Part shown: piece by piece, positions 49,383-60,633 of the stretch | Layout of the letters: the number at the start of each line of letters is the position of its first letter | Numbering within the stretch: position 1 is the stretch's first letter | Source of the DNA: Ampelomyces quisqualis | Lineage: Eukaryota > Ascomycota > Dothideomycetes > Pleosporales > Phaeosphaeriaceae | Length of the DNA stretch: 64,000 nucleotides | Direction of reading: 5' to 3' | Assembly: GCA_018398575.1 (NCBI GenBank) | Contig: JAGTXZ010000011.1 | Location: 1-64,000, forward strand | The notes under the pieces: generated by a model | Databases searched by the model: none | The model's input: the letters and a program-made list of their open reading frames with translations, nothing else | What the model was told of the DNA's origin: nothing | Position numbers and translations under genes: made by a program

Positions 49383-49857
49383 ATACTACTAATGTAGCGC
49401 TATAAATATTTTAATTAGTATAACCTTTAAACTGCTACATATAATAGAGTAATAGATTATAATCTATTCTACATGTAAGACAAGAAGAGTAGTGTAATCT
49501 ATATACTTTTAAACTGCCTATTTCTAATTCTTGCGCAGCAGCCCTACACAACTTGTGATTTTTGTAAAGAGACTATTAATACTACCTCTACCTTCTTCTT
49601 TTGCTTAGAAGAATTAATTTGTTTTGTAGGTTATAGCTCTTGTAGTAATATATATTTGTTATTTTCTGCCTATACGCACTTATTTTATCTAAAAGCTTAT
49701 ACCTTAAAGCTGCAGATCTAATACATATCTATATACGTATATATATATTAGTGTCTATATAGGTATATATATATCTATATCTAGGTATATACACGTATGT
49801 GTAATAGATATATATTACTACAAATATATTTAACTTTATAACTTCTAAGAGTTGTAA

Positions 49858-49917
<60 letters not shown>

Positions 49918-49918
49918 C

Positions 49919-49956
<38 letters not shown>
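49858..49956 (+). repeat. (TAA)n microsatellite
   Basis: About 33 AAT/TAA units with a single C interruption (taatcataat) near 49918. It lies at the left edge of the AT-rich block and produces the artificial poly-Ile and poly-Tyr frames on the minus strand. Confidence 0.97.
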
Positions 49957-49957
<1 letters not shown>

Positions 49958-50288
49958 TTCCAAGTCTTATATAGTAGGATGCTACATCTACTGTTATCTA
50001 ACGCTTAAGTTCTATATAAATATATGTGAAAACTATAAAACATATAGAATTAAATACTATAAGAGAGTGTACTAATATTTAATCTATATAGTAATAGTTA
50101 ATAAATAACTATTCTTCTTTATAGTTATAAAAGAAATAGAGTATACTAGAGAAAAGAGTAGTAACTAAACTATAAGAAAAGAATTAAAGTTTTGATACAT
50201 ATACAATTATATATATAATAATATGTAATATACTAACTAACTTAAGTTGTTTTTCTAAAATAATATCTATTCAATTTATAAAATGTTT

Positions 50289-50389
50289 AAGTTTAAGAAT
50301 TAGGTAGAAATTCTCATAACTACTAAATTTATAAAAGGTTAAAGTTTAAGAATTAGGTAGAAATTCTAATAACTACTAAATTTATAAAT
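50289..50389 (+). repeat. 53-bp direct duplication
   Basis: Two near-identical copies (starting at 50289 and 50342) of a segment with core aagaattaggtagaaattct and taactactaaatttata. They differ at a few bases. Confidence 0.85.
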
Positions 50390-50475
50390 AGGTATAAAGC
50401 TATAATAAACAAAAGTAATTAATAGTTTATAGTTAATCTAGGTTCTATAACAGTCGTATAAGAATCAATCTTTAC

Positions 50476-50529
50476 TCTAACCTCTACTTTTCTTCTTTAT
50501 AGAAAGTAAAGATAAGAGTAGAGGTTAGA
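50476..50529. repeat. Inverted repeat, 23-nt arms
   Basis: tctaacctctact at 50476 pairs with agtagaggttaga ending at 50529, and the pairing continues through ttctttt/aagataag with two mismatches around a short loop. It could be a foldback element remnant or a transposon end. A similar weaker inverted repeat (attttcctaat / ctaatagtaggaaaat) lies at about 50830-50879. Confidence 0.75.
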
Positions 50530-51978
50530 ATAATTAAAAGCAGGTTTAAAAAAGTTATAAAAAAAGAAATTAAGATTCAGCCTAAGTAAGAAATATTAGT
50601 ATATAGTAGTTACCTAGATCTATAATTCTTATTATATTAAAAGTATTTTAGGAAGACTATACAACTTTAATATGCTACAATTTAATTACTAGTATAGCAA
50701 AAAAATAAAGTATATACTTTTAAATAATTATAAATTAAATATAACATATAAATATCTTTAGCAATAGTAATTAAATAAAAATTAGCTAGAATAATAGATT
50801 GGGTTATAGGTTTTTTAGCAGTTTTAGTAATTTTCCTAATACTATTAGTTACCTTTCCATCTACTAATAGTAGGAAAATGAAAAAAAAATAAGATCTAGA
50901 GTAAGTTAGTAATTTCTACATTTTGTCTAGTTAGCTTACGTAGTATAAATACTAGTAGACTACTTTAATTAAGGCTTAAGCTAAATAAACAAATCTTAAA
51001 TTTTACTAAGAAAACTAAAAATAAACTAAAAATAATCTTAAGTAATTATGTAAAGAAATTCTTAAAGACTATAACCTATTAGAAGAATATAAACGTTTGT
51101 AATATAAAAAAAGAAATAGACTTGTTCTTAAATTACATAAGCTTAATTAATAAAGTTGGAAATAAGTAACTATATAAATTCCTTTAGTTCTATATTAGTT
51201 ATAAATTACTTTAAAACTTTAGAAATATATATATGTTCTATTTTTACGTTACGATTAAGATTATAGATCTCTAAGGCTTATAGAACTATTTAATTTTACT
51301 TTCTATATATTACTACTAAGCCTAAAATAATTATAAAGTATTACTAGAAAAGAGAGTACAAAGTAAGTTTTATAAGAGGTATTACTAATATAAATATAAA
51401 GTGTTGCTTCTAATAAGTCTCAAACTTTATTAAGCAAAGAAGAAAGGTAATTCATTTAGGTAATATACTCTATTACTTCTAATTACCTAAGTAAATTTGT
51501 TTACTTACTAAATAATAACTAAACGTTTTACCCTAAATTAATTACTACGTATACTTATTTATAATATACTATAATACTAAATATTATAAAAAAGGTACTT
51601 TAAACTTAGAATATAAAAAGCTTTATAGAATTATATACTTACCTTTATATAAAATAGCTATATACAAATTCTAGGTTATAAGTTACTATAACTAGAGTAG
51701 TTCTTAATTAAAAAAGTATTATTAGCTATTTATATGTTAGAAGCCTTCTTGCTTAGAATCTTTATATTATGTATATCTAATATAACTAGGTAAATAGTAA
51801 GTTACCTAAATAGCTTACTTCTTATACACTAGTACTATAATAGCTATTATTTAAAAAAATGTCTATACGTAAAAGTAATAAATAGAAAATACTTAAAATA
51901 CAAGCCTTACTAGTATATTAGTAGGGTTTCCTTAATTTACACTAGACTGTAAAAAATAGATTCTAGAAGAGTTATAAG

Positions 51979-52569
51979 CTTATCTTACAATAGAATCAAA
52001 TAGAATTCTTCTCTAATCTAACTAAAATAAAGTAACTAAAGCTGTCTTAAAATACTCTTCTATATATTATACTAAGGTAACATAATTTTTAAAGAGAGAT
52101 TTAATATATATAAAGTTATTTAGTTTACTAAACAAAAAACACTATAAGAGACTATAAGACACTATAAGAAACTATAGATTAAGGTAGTAGTTAGTTACTA
52201 AACACTAGAGTTTAATATCTACAAGATAAATATATAAAGAAGAAACTAGGAAAGCTTTAGAGAAATTGTTCTACTTATCTTACAATAGAATTTAATAGAT
52301 TTCTTCTCTAATCTAACTAGAATAAAGTAACTAAAGCTGTCTTAAAATCCTCTTCTATATATTATACTAAGGTAACTTAATTTCTAAAGAGAGATTTAAT
52401 ATACATAAAGTTATTTAGTTTACTTAATAAAAAACACTATAAGACACTATAAGACACTATAAGAAACTATAGGTTAAGGTAGTAGTTAGTTGCTAAACCT
52501 TAGAGTTTAATATATACAAGATAAATATATAAAAGATAAACTAGAAGAGCTTTAGAGAAATTGTGCTAC
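51979..52569 (+). repeat. 295-bp tandem duplication
   Basis: Copy 1 (51979-52273) and copy 2 (52274-52569) begin with cttatcttacaatagaat and end with gagaaattgt-ctac. They are colinear throughout, with differences mostly C/T or A/G. Each copy contains an internal 10-11-bp repeat (actataagac). No frame is open. Confidence 0.9.
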
Positions 52570-55242
52570 CTAATATCTTTTAGAATCTAAAATAGTAATA
52601 GATATATATAGGTAAAGATTAAATAGCAAAGCGCGTTAAAATAAAACTAGTATTAAGTTATAATTGTAAAAATATTATTTTATAATATATTGTATTAGCT
52701 AAGGTAAACAAGTAGAATAAATTAAATATTTGTAAGAGAGAATATTTAGAATCTTAGAGTCTAGATTATTAGAGTTATAAGATAGGTTAAATTATCTAAG
52801 TATACTTACTTTATTTTAACTATTACTTTAGCTAGTTCTTAATAATAGTAAGCTAGGAAGTAAAGAATATATATATATTAATTACGTACCTACTACTAAT
52901 ACTTAAGTATAGTTTTTTTCTTCTATAGAAGTAAAGGCAATTAAAAACAACTAAACTAGAACTCTTTTATTTACTTAGAATACTAGGCACTTATAGTTTT
53001 TATCTATAGTACTCTAGTATCTAGAGTAGAGGTAAAATAATTAATTATATCTATATAGAAAAGAAATGAATATAGTAGTAGTGTAGACTTATTTTATTCT
53101 TTTTTAAGTATTTTATTTCTATTTCACGTTTTTTACATTATTAAAAAAGGGTTTTAGTCTTTCTTAATCTAGAAAAGAATCTAGAAAGTTAAGCTAAGAG
53201 CTATATTTGTCTTAAATTCATAATTAGTGTAAAATAACATTATAGCCTAAGTTATACAAAGGTACGTTAAACAGAATAAATAAAATGTTATAGTTTTCTA
53301 GTAAGATATTTTATTAAAAAGAACGTATTTAAGAGTTTGTAATAATAATTTATATTCTATATTAAAGAAACAAACATATAGTATATAGAATAAGTTAACA
53401 TTTTTGGGGCCCTTATAAAAATAGATTTTTTTAAAGAAATATATTCTATTAAAGTATAAAGCAAAGTAAGATAGTATTTACTTTAGTTATTAAATATACT
53501 TTTGTTATATAGTTTATAAAGTAGTATTAACTTCTACTATAAAAAAAGATACCTTATCTTATTTTAAATACTTAACAAAAATTACTTAAAAGGGAAGAAT
53601 ATATTATTAGTAATAACTAAAAGTTTTCTTATTACTAATAATTATATAAGCACTTAAAAAGTATTAACTTTAACAATTATTATAACATAATGCATTATCT
53701 ATATTAAAATAGCTAACTAAAAGAATATAATTCTTGCAATTCTATATTTCTAGTTAAGAAGCTTACAATACATATTTTAAAAAAAACATAAAGACATATT
53801 TTAATCTAAAAGTACTAAGATAGAAATATTTTTTTTAGTATTCTTTTTCTCTAAGAAAGAAGAATATACTTACTTTTTAGAAAAAAGCTAACTATAGTAT
53901 GAAAACGCCTTATAAAGAGTTTATTAAAACAGAGAAGAATTTAAAAGAAATCTTAGTGTATTAATAGCTTATTCTAGTTTAATTAAAAAAAAAATTAAAA
54001 ATATAGAGCGTTAATAGATTTAATTACCTACTTCTATTCCTAAATATTCTCTTTATAAGTTTATTTTTGTAATAAAAATAAACCTTATAATACCTAATTT
54101 ATTCTTACTTATATTAATATACTCTTTTTATAAAACAAAGAGATGTTATTACTTATATATAAAAACATAAATCTAAGACTTAAAGGTAGGATATAGTAGG
54201 GTCTTTAAAAGAAAATTATGCTACACTATTATTATAAAAAGAGAAGAACTATACTAGATATTAATTAATAGAATTAGTGTTACCTTTAAAACTTAAATTT
54301 TAATTGTTAAGGTTTAAAATATAATATACTAACTATAAAGAAACATAGTTATTAATGTTTTAATTATATAAAGTTTTAGATTTTATAATAATATACTATA
54401 TACTATACTGCAAGAAAGGTCTATTATTATCTTTGTAGTTTCTTTTAACTTACGCTCTACACTAGAATTATATATAATAATAAAGTTGTTATTTAAGTTC
54501 TTTAACCTAATAACAATAGTTAAAATACTTAAAACTAAAGATATAATTTTTTTACAACTAAAAGAATTTACTAAATAATAAATAATAACTAGTTAACTTA
54601 ACAAAACTACTCTAATAAAAAGAATTTAGACTTTATTACTAAACATCTTATAAACTAGAGGTATTTTTAAAGTTATAATAGAAGAAAAAGCTTTCTAGTT
54701 TATAAGTTAGTTATAAACTATTAAATAATTTATACATGTATTAAAAGAGTTTTAGAATTATATAAAATTACTAACAATAATTTGTTATAGAAGAAGCAAA
54801 GTTAAGATTCTAGTAATTTTCTAAAGTATTGTAAGCTCTACTTAAGTGAAATAAATAAAGATAGTAAGAAAAAGGTTTTATAAAAACAAGAAGAAATTTT
54901 AAGCTCTAAAGAATAAAAGAATATAAAAGATAAGAGAGTAAAACAAGTAAATGTTTAATTTGCTAAATCTAATAAAACGTTAGAGTATAAAAGAAGCTTT
55001 GTCTAGTAAGATAAATATATTTGTATAAGAGAGGCTATTTAATACTAAGAGAATAAAACAATAAAAAAATTTAATATATAGTCTCTGCTTAATATTCTAT
55101 AAGTATTAAGTATATTTAATGTTTTATAAGATATATTATTATTAAAGTTATTATTTACGTTAAATTTAGAGTAAAAGAATAAAAGGTATAGTATTTAAAG
55201 AGTAAATACAAAATATAACAATAAAAAAAATATTAGTAAAAA

Positions 55243-55758
55243 GTCTATAAAATAGTCTATAGGATAGGCAGTAGAATAGGCAGTAAGATAGTCTGTAGAA
55301 TAGGTAGTAGGATAGGCAGTAGGATAGTCTGTAGAATAGGCAGTAGGATAGTCTATAGGATAGGTAGTAAGATAGTCTGTAGGATAGGTAGTAGGATAGT
55401 TTGTAGGATAGGCAGTAGGATAGTCTGTAGGATAGGCAGTAGGATAGGCAGTAGAATAGGCAGTAGAATAGTCTGTAGGATAGGTAGTAGGATAGTCTAT
55501 AGAATAGGCAGTAGAATAGTCTGTAGGATAGGCAGTAAGATAGTCTGTAGGATAGGCAGTAGAATAGTCTGTAGGATAGGTAGTAGGATAGGCAGTAGAA
55601 TAGGCGGTAGGATAGTCTATAGGATAGGCAGTAGGATAGGCAGTAGGATAGGCAGTAGAATAGGCAGTAGGATAGTCTATAGGATAGGCAGTAGGATAGT
55701 CTGTAGGATAGGCAGTAGGATAGTCTGTAGGATAGGTAGTAGAATAAGTAGTAGGATA
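55243..55758 (+). repeat. 12-bp satellite, about 43 copies
   Basis: Units of ggataggcagta and ggatagtctgta alternate irregularly with strict 12-bp spacing. Variants are g/a at ggata/gaata and c/t at ggcagta/ggtagta. The GGATAGTCTGTA unit is the same as the arm units of hairpin elements B and C, so the array probably arose by amplification of a hairpin arm or the hairpins were built from it. Confidence 0.95.
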
Positions 55759-55984
55759 TTTAAGAATATAATTAATTGCTCTTCTAATAATAGAATTTCT
55801 ATCTTATTATATAATATAGAGAACAAAATTATATAAAATAGAACTAATAAAATTAATCTTTATATAGTAAGTTTCTTTATACTATATTAAATTGTAGTAA
55901 GTTTTCTAAATAAAGTAATTAAATTAGTTAGATTTTGCATTATATATAATTTAATTAAGAAAGTCTTAAAGTAAAACTAAATAT

Positions 55985-57485
55985 ATTTAGTAATTTCTAT
56001 TAGGTAACTAAATAGATATATATAGTTTCTTTGTACAACCTAATAAATCTTATAAGTTTTAAAGTATAGCTTAATAAATTAAGTAAGTTTATTAGTGTAC
56101 TAAGTAAAATCAGTAAGTTTCTTTACATAACTAAATAATTGTGTTAGTTTCTAATTATAACTAAAAAGATCTAGTACGTTTATTAGTATAACTAAGTAAT
56201 ACTAGTAAGTTTCTTAGTATAACTAAATAATTATATTAAGTTTCTTTATATAACTAAGTAAATTAAGGAAGGATCTTTAAGGAGCTAAATAAATCTAGCA
56301 AGGCTTCCTAGTATAATTCAATAAATCTAGTAAGTTTCTCTGTATTACTAGTTAAATCTAGTAAGTTTCTTAGCATAAGTAGTTAAATCTAGTAAGTTTC
56401 TTTACATACCTAGTTAAATCTAGTTAGTTTCTTAGTATAACTAAATAAATCCAGTGAGTTTCTTAGTATAACTAAATAAATCCAGTAAGTTTCTTAGTAT
56501 AACTAAATAAATCTAGTGAGTTTCTTAGCATAAGTAGTTAAATCTGGTGAGTTTCTTCGTATAACTAGTTAAATCCAGTGAGTTTCTTTGTATAACTAGT
56601 TAAATCCAGTAAGTTTCTTAGTATAACTTAATAAATCTAGTAAGTTTCTTCGTATAACTAGTTAAATCCAGTGAGTTTCTTAGTATAACTAGTTAAATCT
56701 AGTGAGTTTCTTCGTATAACTAGTTAAATCCAGTAAGTTTCTTAGTATAACTAGTTAAATCCAGTGAGTTTCTTCGTATAACTAAATAAATCCAGTAAGT
56801 TTTTTCTTATAACTAGTTAAATCTAGTGAGTTTCTTAGTATAACTCAATAAATCCAGTAAGTTTCTTCGTATAACTAGTTAAATCCAGTGAGTTTTTTAG
56901 TATAAGTAATTAAATCCAGTGAGTTTCTTAGTATAACTTAATAAATCTAGTGAGCTTCTTAGTATAACTAGTTAAATCTAGTGAGTTTCTTCGTATAACT
57001 AGTTAAATCCAGTGAGTTTCTTCGTATAACTAGTTAAATCCAGTGAGTTTCTTAGTATAACTAGTTAAATCCAGTAAGTTTCTTTGTATAACTAGTTAAA
57101 TCCAGTAAGTTTCTTAGTATAAGTAATTAAATCTAGTGAGTTTCTTAGTATAACTAAATAAATCCAGTAAGTTTTTTCGTATAACTAGTTAAATCTAGTG
57201 AGTTTCTTAGTATAACTTAATAAATCCAGTAAGTTTCTTCATATAACTAGTTAAATCTAGTAAGTTTCTTAGTATAAGTAATTAAATCCAGTAAGTTTCT
57301 TAGTATAACTAAATAAATCCAGTAAGTTTCTTAGTATAACTTAATAAATCCAGTGAGTTTCTTTGTATAACTAGTTAAATCCAGTAAGTTTCTTAGTATA
57401 ACTAAATAAATCTAGTAAGTTTCTTAGTATAACTAGTTAAATCCAGTAAGTTTCTTAGTATAACTAAATAAATCTAGTAAGTTTC
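55985..57485 (+). repeat. 31-bp satellite, about 48 copies
   Basis: The unit core is agtttcttcgtataactagt. The left third (to about 56.3 kb) is strongly decayed and the right part is regular. Copies alternate between ccagtgag, ctagtgag, ccagtaag and ctagtaag, that is CCA/CTA and TGA/TAA, the exact mutable contexts. Some copies keep TCG and TGA, which are almost absent elsewhere. The array ends abruptly at 57485, the edge of the AT-rich block. Confidence 0.95.
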
Positions 57486-57490
57486 ACTAA

Positions 57491-58320
57491 GCCTAAATAG
57501 TCTAGTCTATTTAGTAATGCCAAGCAAAAACTCTCTAGTAAGTTTTCAAATCTAATATATATAGGCCTATACAGTCCTAGGTTAAACTTAAACTTGTACA
57601 ATACGCTAACTCCTTATGATTCTAAACTAACTTTACTAACGCTAAGTTGCATCCAGAGAGACAAGCCTCCTGAACACTAATAACTAGAATAAAGAGATTC
57701 TAGGATGTATTGTACTTATCGTGACCTATATCTGTATAGCAGGAGGTCCCTAAATAGCGCCTAACGCTATAACATTAAGCAGCTTAGCTGTTCTATAGCT
57801 ATACTACGGACTCTGCAGTAATTTTTTTAAAGTATACTGTTTTAGTTAGAGTTATAACAACACTGTTAACCTGACACCTAGGGTACGTATTAGAGACCTA
57901 ACAGACCTAAGGATACACAGAGGTTAAGTTTGTCTTAATAGTAATCTTAACACTTGCTAAGTTATTTACTAAGATATAGCAAAGGTTATGTATTGTTACA
58001 AAAAGCATCTGTTAATCTACGCGTTCTAACCTTAGGAGATATAGCGTTACTTTAATAACATTTTAGACAATAAGATGCATAGTAGTGTGTATAGCAAGCT
58101 ATAATAACGCATCTTCCCTATTAGAAGGCATACTAGCTGTAGAGGAGAGCATCTTAGTATCTAACTAACAGGCAGCTTTGTCTACAACAGATTCTATAAC
58201 GTTTTTGTCTAGAAGCGTTGCGCTCTGTTAGATAGGTAGATAATAAGCTATAATGTCTAATCCTATAGCTAGTGCCATTCTTATCTACAACCTTACATAA
58301 TAGATTAACTGCCTATGTAT
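57491..58320. other. Less mutated patch and dead sequence
   Basis: Between 57.6 and 57.9 kb several TCC, TGA and CGTGA contexts survive (catccagagag, cctcctgaac, tatcgtgacc, acctgacacc), unlike the neighbours. No frame was followed here. Confidence 0.4.
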
Positions 58321-58329
58321 ACTGCTAGC

Positions 58330-58790
58330 AAAGATTAGAAGTTAATAGAGCTTTGTTACTATATTACGCAACATAGTGTAGTTGTTATTAACGCTCCTAT
58401 TATACACAAAGACCTTAAGTAGGTATACTATAAGGAAGTAGAGAAGCGCAGGGCTGTACTCTGCTTAGAAAGAGCGTGTAAAGCAGCACAACTCTTTATA
58501 GAGATAGAAGTAGTTAAAGTTAACTATGCTATACTAGCTGCGATTGTAAGATAGCTTAGGCACAAGTTCTGTAAACAGCAATTTAGTAGTTAGGAGAATG
58601 TACTTGTATACTGCGTTTTGCAGCTCTAGTAGCATCCTGTTGTTAAAGTTATTTCTAAACGTCTTAATACTAAATCTAGGTTTAGTCTCTAATATCTATA
58701 GGCTTTTAGGTATGTTAGTTGTATGCCTAACTATAGATTCTCTATTGGATTTAGTAGTTGTAGAGGCAGACTGCATAGCGAAGTAGGTTT
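58330..58790 (+). pseudogene. RIP-killed gene fragment, unknown
   Basis: A plus frame of about 130 codons reads HSVVVINAPIIHKDLK, VYYKEVEKRRAVLCLERACK, AAQLFIEIEVVKVNYAILAA, LRHKFCKQQFSS and HPVVKVISKR, with TAA/TAG stops only. It is basic and helical. The overlapping open frame at 58598-58786 in another phase is accidental. Confidence 0.4.
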
Positions 58791-58927
58791 AAGTAGTAAG
58801 GTATAGTAGTAGATTAAGTAGAGTGTAGTTAATAGAAAAGAGGTTAGAGGAAAGAGAATTATATATAGGACTATTTATAGATAACTTGCTTAGAATTAGC
58901 TTAGAGATAAGTAGGGTAGGTAGAAGT

Positions 58928-59062
58928 AAGTAGGTAAAGGTAGAGCAGGTAAAGGTAGAGTAAGTAAAAGTAAAGTAAGTAAAAGTAGAGTAGGTAAAGG
59001 TAGAGCGTGTAAAGGTAGAATAGGTATAAGTAAAGTAGGTAAAGGCAGAGCAGGTAAAAGTA
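58928..59062 (+). repeat. 15-bp minisatellite, 9 copies
   Basis: Nine exact-length units of gagtaggtaaaggta with g/a and c/t variants. Purine-rich on the plus strand. Confidence 0.9.
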
Positions 59063-59087
59063 GAGTAGTAAATTGTTTCTTACTTAG

Positions 59088-59293
59088 AGCTTTTCTTACT
59101 TAGAGTTACTTACACCTAGAGTCTCTCTTACATAGATCCTCTACTATCTACCTTAACCTACTACTTACTGCCTTGTTTCTCTTACCTAGAGTTACTTACA
59201 CCTAGCGTTTCTTAACCCTAGTGTTACTTATATATAGAGTCTCTCTTACTTAGAGTCTCTACTATCTACCTTTACTTACTACTTATTACCTTA
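59088..59293 (+). repeat. Imperfect direct duplication
   Basis: cttacttagagttacttaca at 59088 is repeated at about 59180, and both copies end with ctctactatctacctt and acttact...ccttg/ttacc. The second copy has a roughly 30-bp expansion of the cttacttagagt motif. Confidence 0.65.
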
Positions 59294-59799
59294 GCACTAA
59301 AACCCTTTTATTAAACTACTATCAATTACAATTTTAAAGCTTTGTATATCCCTCTTAATTATATAACAATAATATTAATAACAAGCCCTTAACTAAGACC
59401 CTAACAAAACTGTGCAACACTAGATAAAATTGTATCTAGAGCACCTATAAACAAAAAATTAATGTTGCCTGCGCTTTAGAGATATTAAGGTAGACTAATA
59501 GGAACTTACATGCAATAGGATAGGGGTAGCCTTGTCCTAATACAAACAAAAACGTAAATTAACGTTATTGATATTTAGGACTTACTAGCAGTACCTATAA
59601 CAAAGCTTTTTACTTTCCTTAACTTACTACCTAAAATCAGGAATAAGATATACAGATACCTGCTACTAGAAGTGTCTAGTTTCAAAGAATTTAAAAGGGC
59701 ACCGCATGTTAAACGCTGCCTAGAAGTAGCTTCTAACAAGCTAACTAAAGAGAGTATAGGTATACGTAGCACGTGCTAACAAATATAATTAGAGTTTAA

Positions 59800-60633
59800 G
59801 CAGGTTTTTGTTGCAAGCACCTTAAGCACTACCCTGCACCTAAAGATGTAGATAGATTACCTAGGTAATAATAATATAGCAGACCCTATATACCTAAATA
59901 GTATGTCTTTCTACATAGTTAGGATATATACAGCCCTAAATAGAGGACTAAGTAATAACCTGCTAGGCTCTATAGGCAATATTAACACGATACTAGAGGT
60001 ATATATAGCAGTCTCCTATACTGCAATACTAACTTAGAGAGGTGTTTCTAATACTATTGCGAAAATAATACTACTAATTAGAGAGACGTTTAAGGTAGCA
60101 AGCTATATATACAACTATTTGTGCCTTAGATAAATATTACATAGCTATTAATACAACCTAGACAAGTTAGGCTGTCTGTATTCTAAAATAGCAGACGTCC
60201 TAACGCAACTGGCTATAGGCACGTCTATACAGCTTGCGTTTAAGACCTAACGCACTCTACCTGTTAAAGTTATCCTCTATCTACTAACGTAGAACACTAC
60301 TAATAGCTGCTATCTACTCTATGTTGCTAAGGACATCTACTACTTTTAAGAGAACAACATATTTGCACTACAGGTTAAGTTTAAGACAGTTAGTGCTAGT
60401 AAGTAAACGTAGATAACGTAGCTAAAGAATGCGCTTGGCTTAATTCTAGTGTATGTATACCAAGGCAAATAAGTGTGCGTAGAGTACACAGTTATAGCTA
60501 ACAGAGAAGGTAAGAGGATATATATAGGTTTAAAGGGGAAGTGTAAAAAGACTTTATAGACTACTCTAGGTGCTGTTAGCTTTGGCAGTAGCAAAGGAGA
60601 CTTAAAATATAAAATAGAACTAGTTTGTTAAGT
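59800..60633 (+). pseudogene. RIP-killed gene, unknown
   Basis: A plus frame of about 277 codons with only TAA/TAG stops. Segments: QVFVASTLSTTLHLKM, DYLGNNNIADPIYLNSMSFY, IVRIYTALNRGLSNNLLGSI, GNINTILEVYIAVSYTAILT, SKIADVLTQLAIGTSIQLAF, PVKVILYLLT, ALGLILVYVYQGK, VCVEYTVIANREGKRIYIGL and GAVSFGSSKGDLKYKIELVC. The C-terminal part looks like beta strands. Family not recognised. The minus open frames at 59575-59772 and 60346-60594 are not supported. Confidence 0.45.

Larger units (their letters stand above)
49690..57490. other. AT-rich block (RIP isochore)
   Basis: G and C fall sharply at about 49.7 kb and recover at about 57.49 kb. Inside, even GCA and ACA are rare, so mutation went further than in the flanks. 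Long A or T runs and TATA-rich stretches dominate. No coding frame can be followed. The block contains five distinct repeats listed separately. This is typical of high-copy transposon debris after repeated rounds of RIP. A gggg-ccc island at 53405-53412 is the only GC-rich spot. Confidence 0.75.

Noticed and set aside
49729..49963. Open minus frames encoding poly-Ile and poly-Tyr
   Set aside because: They are translations of the TAA microsatellite in two phases, not proteins.
49690..57490. Centromere
   Set aside because: An AT-rich block with satellites could suggest one, but it is only 8 kb long and 50 kb from a telomere. Transposon debris after RIP explains it better.
49690..57490. Nuclear copy of mitochondrial DNA
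   Set aside because: The base composition fits, but no mitochondrial tRNA, rRNA or protein motif was recognised.
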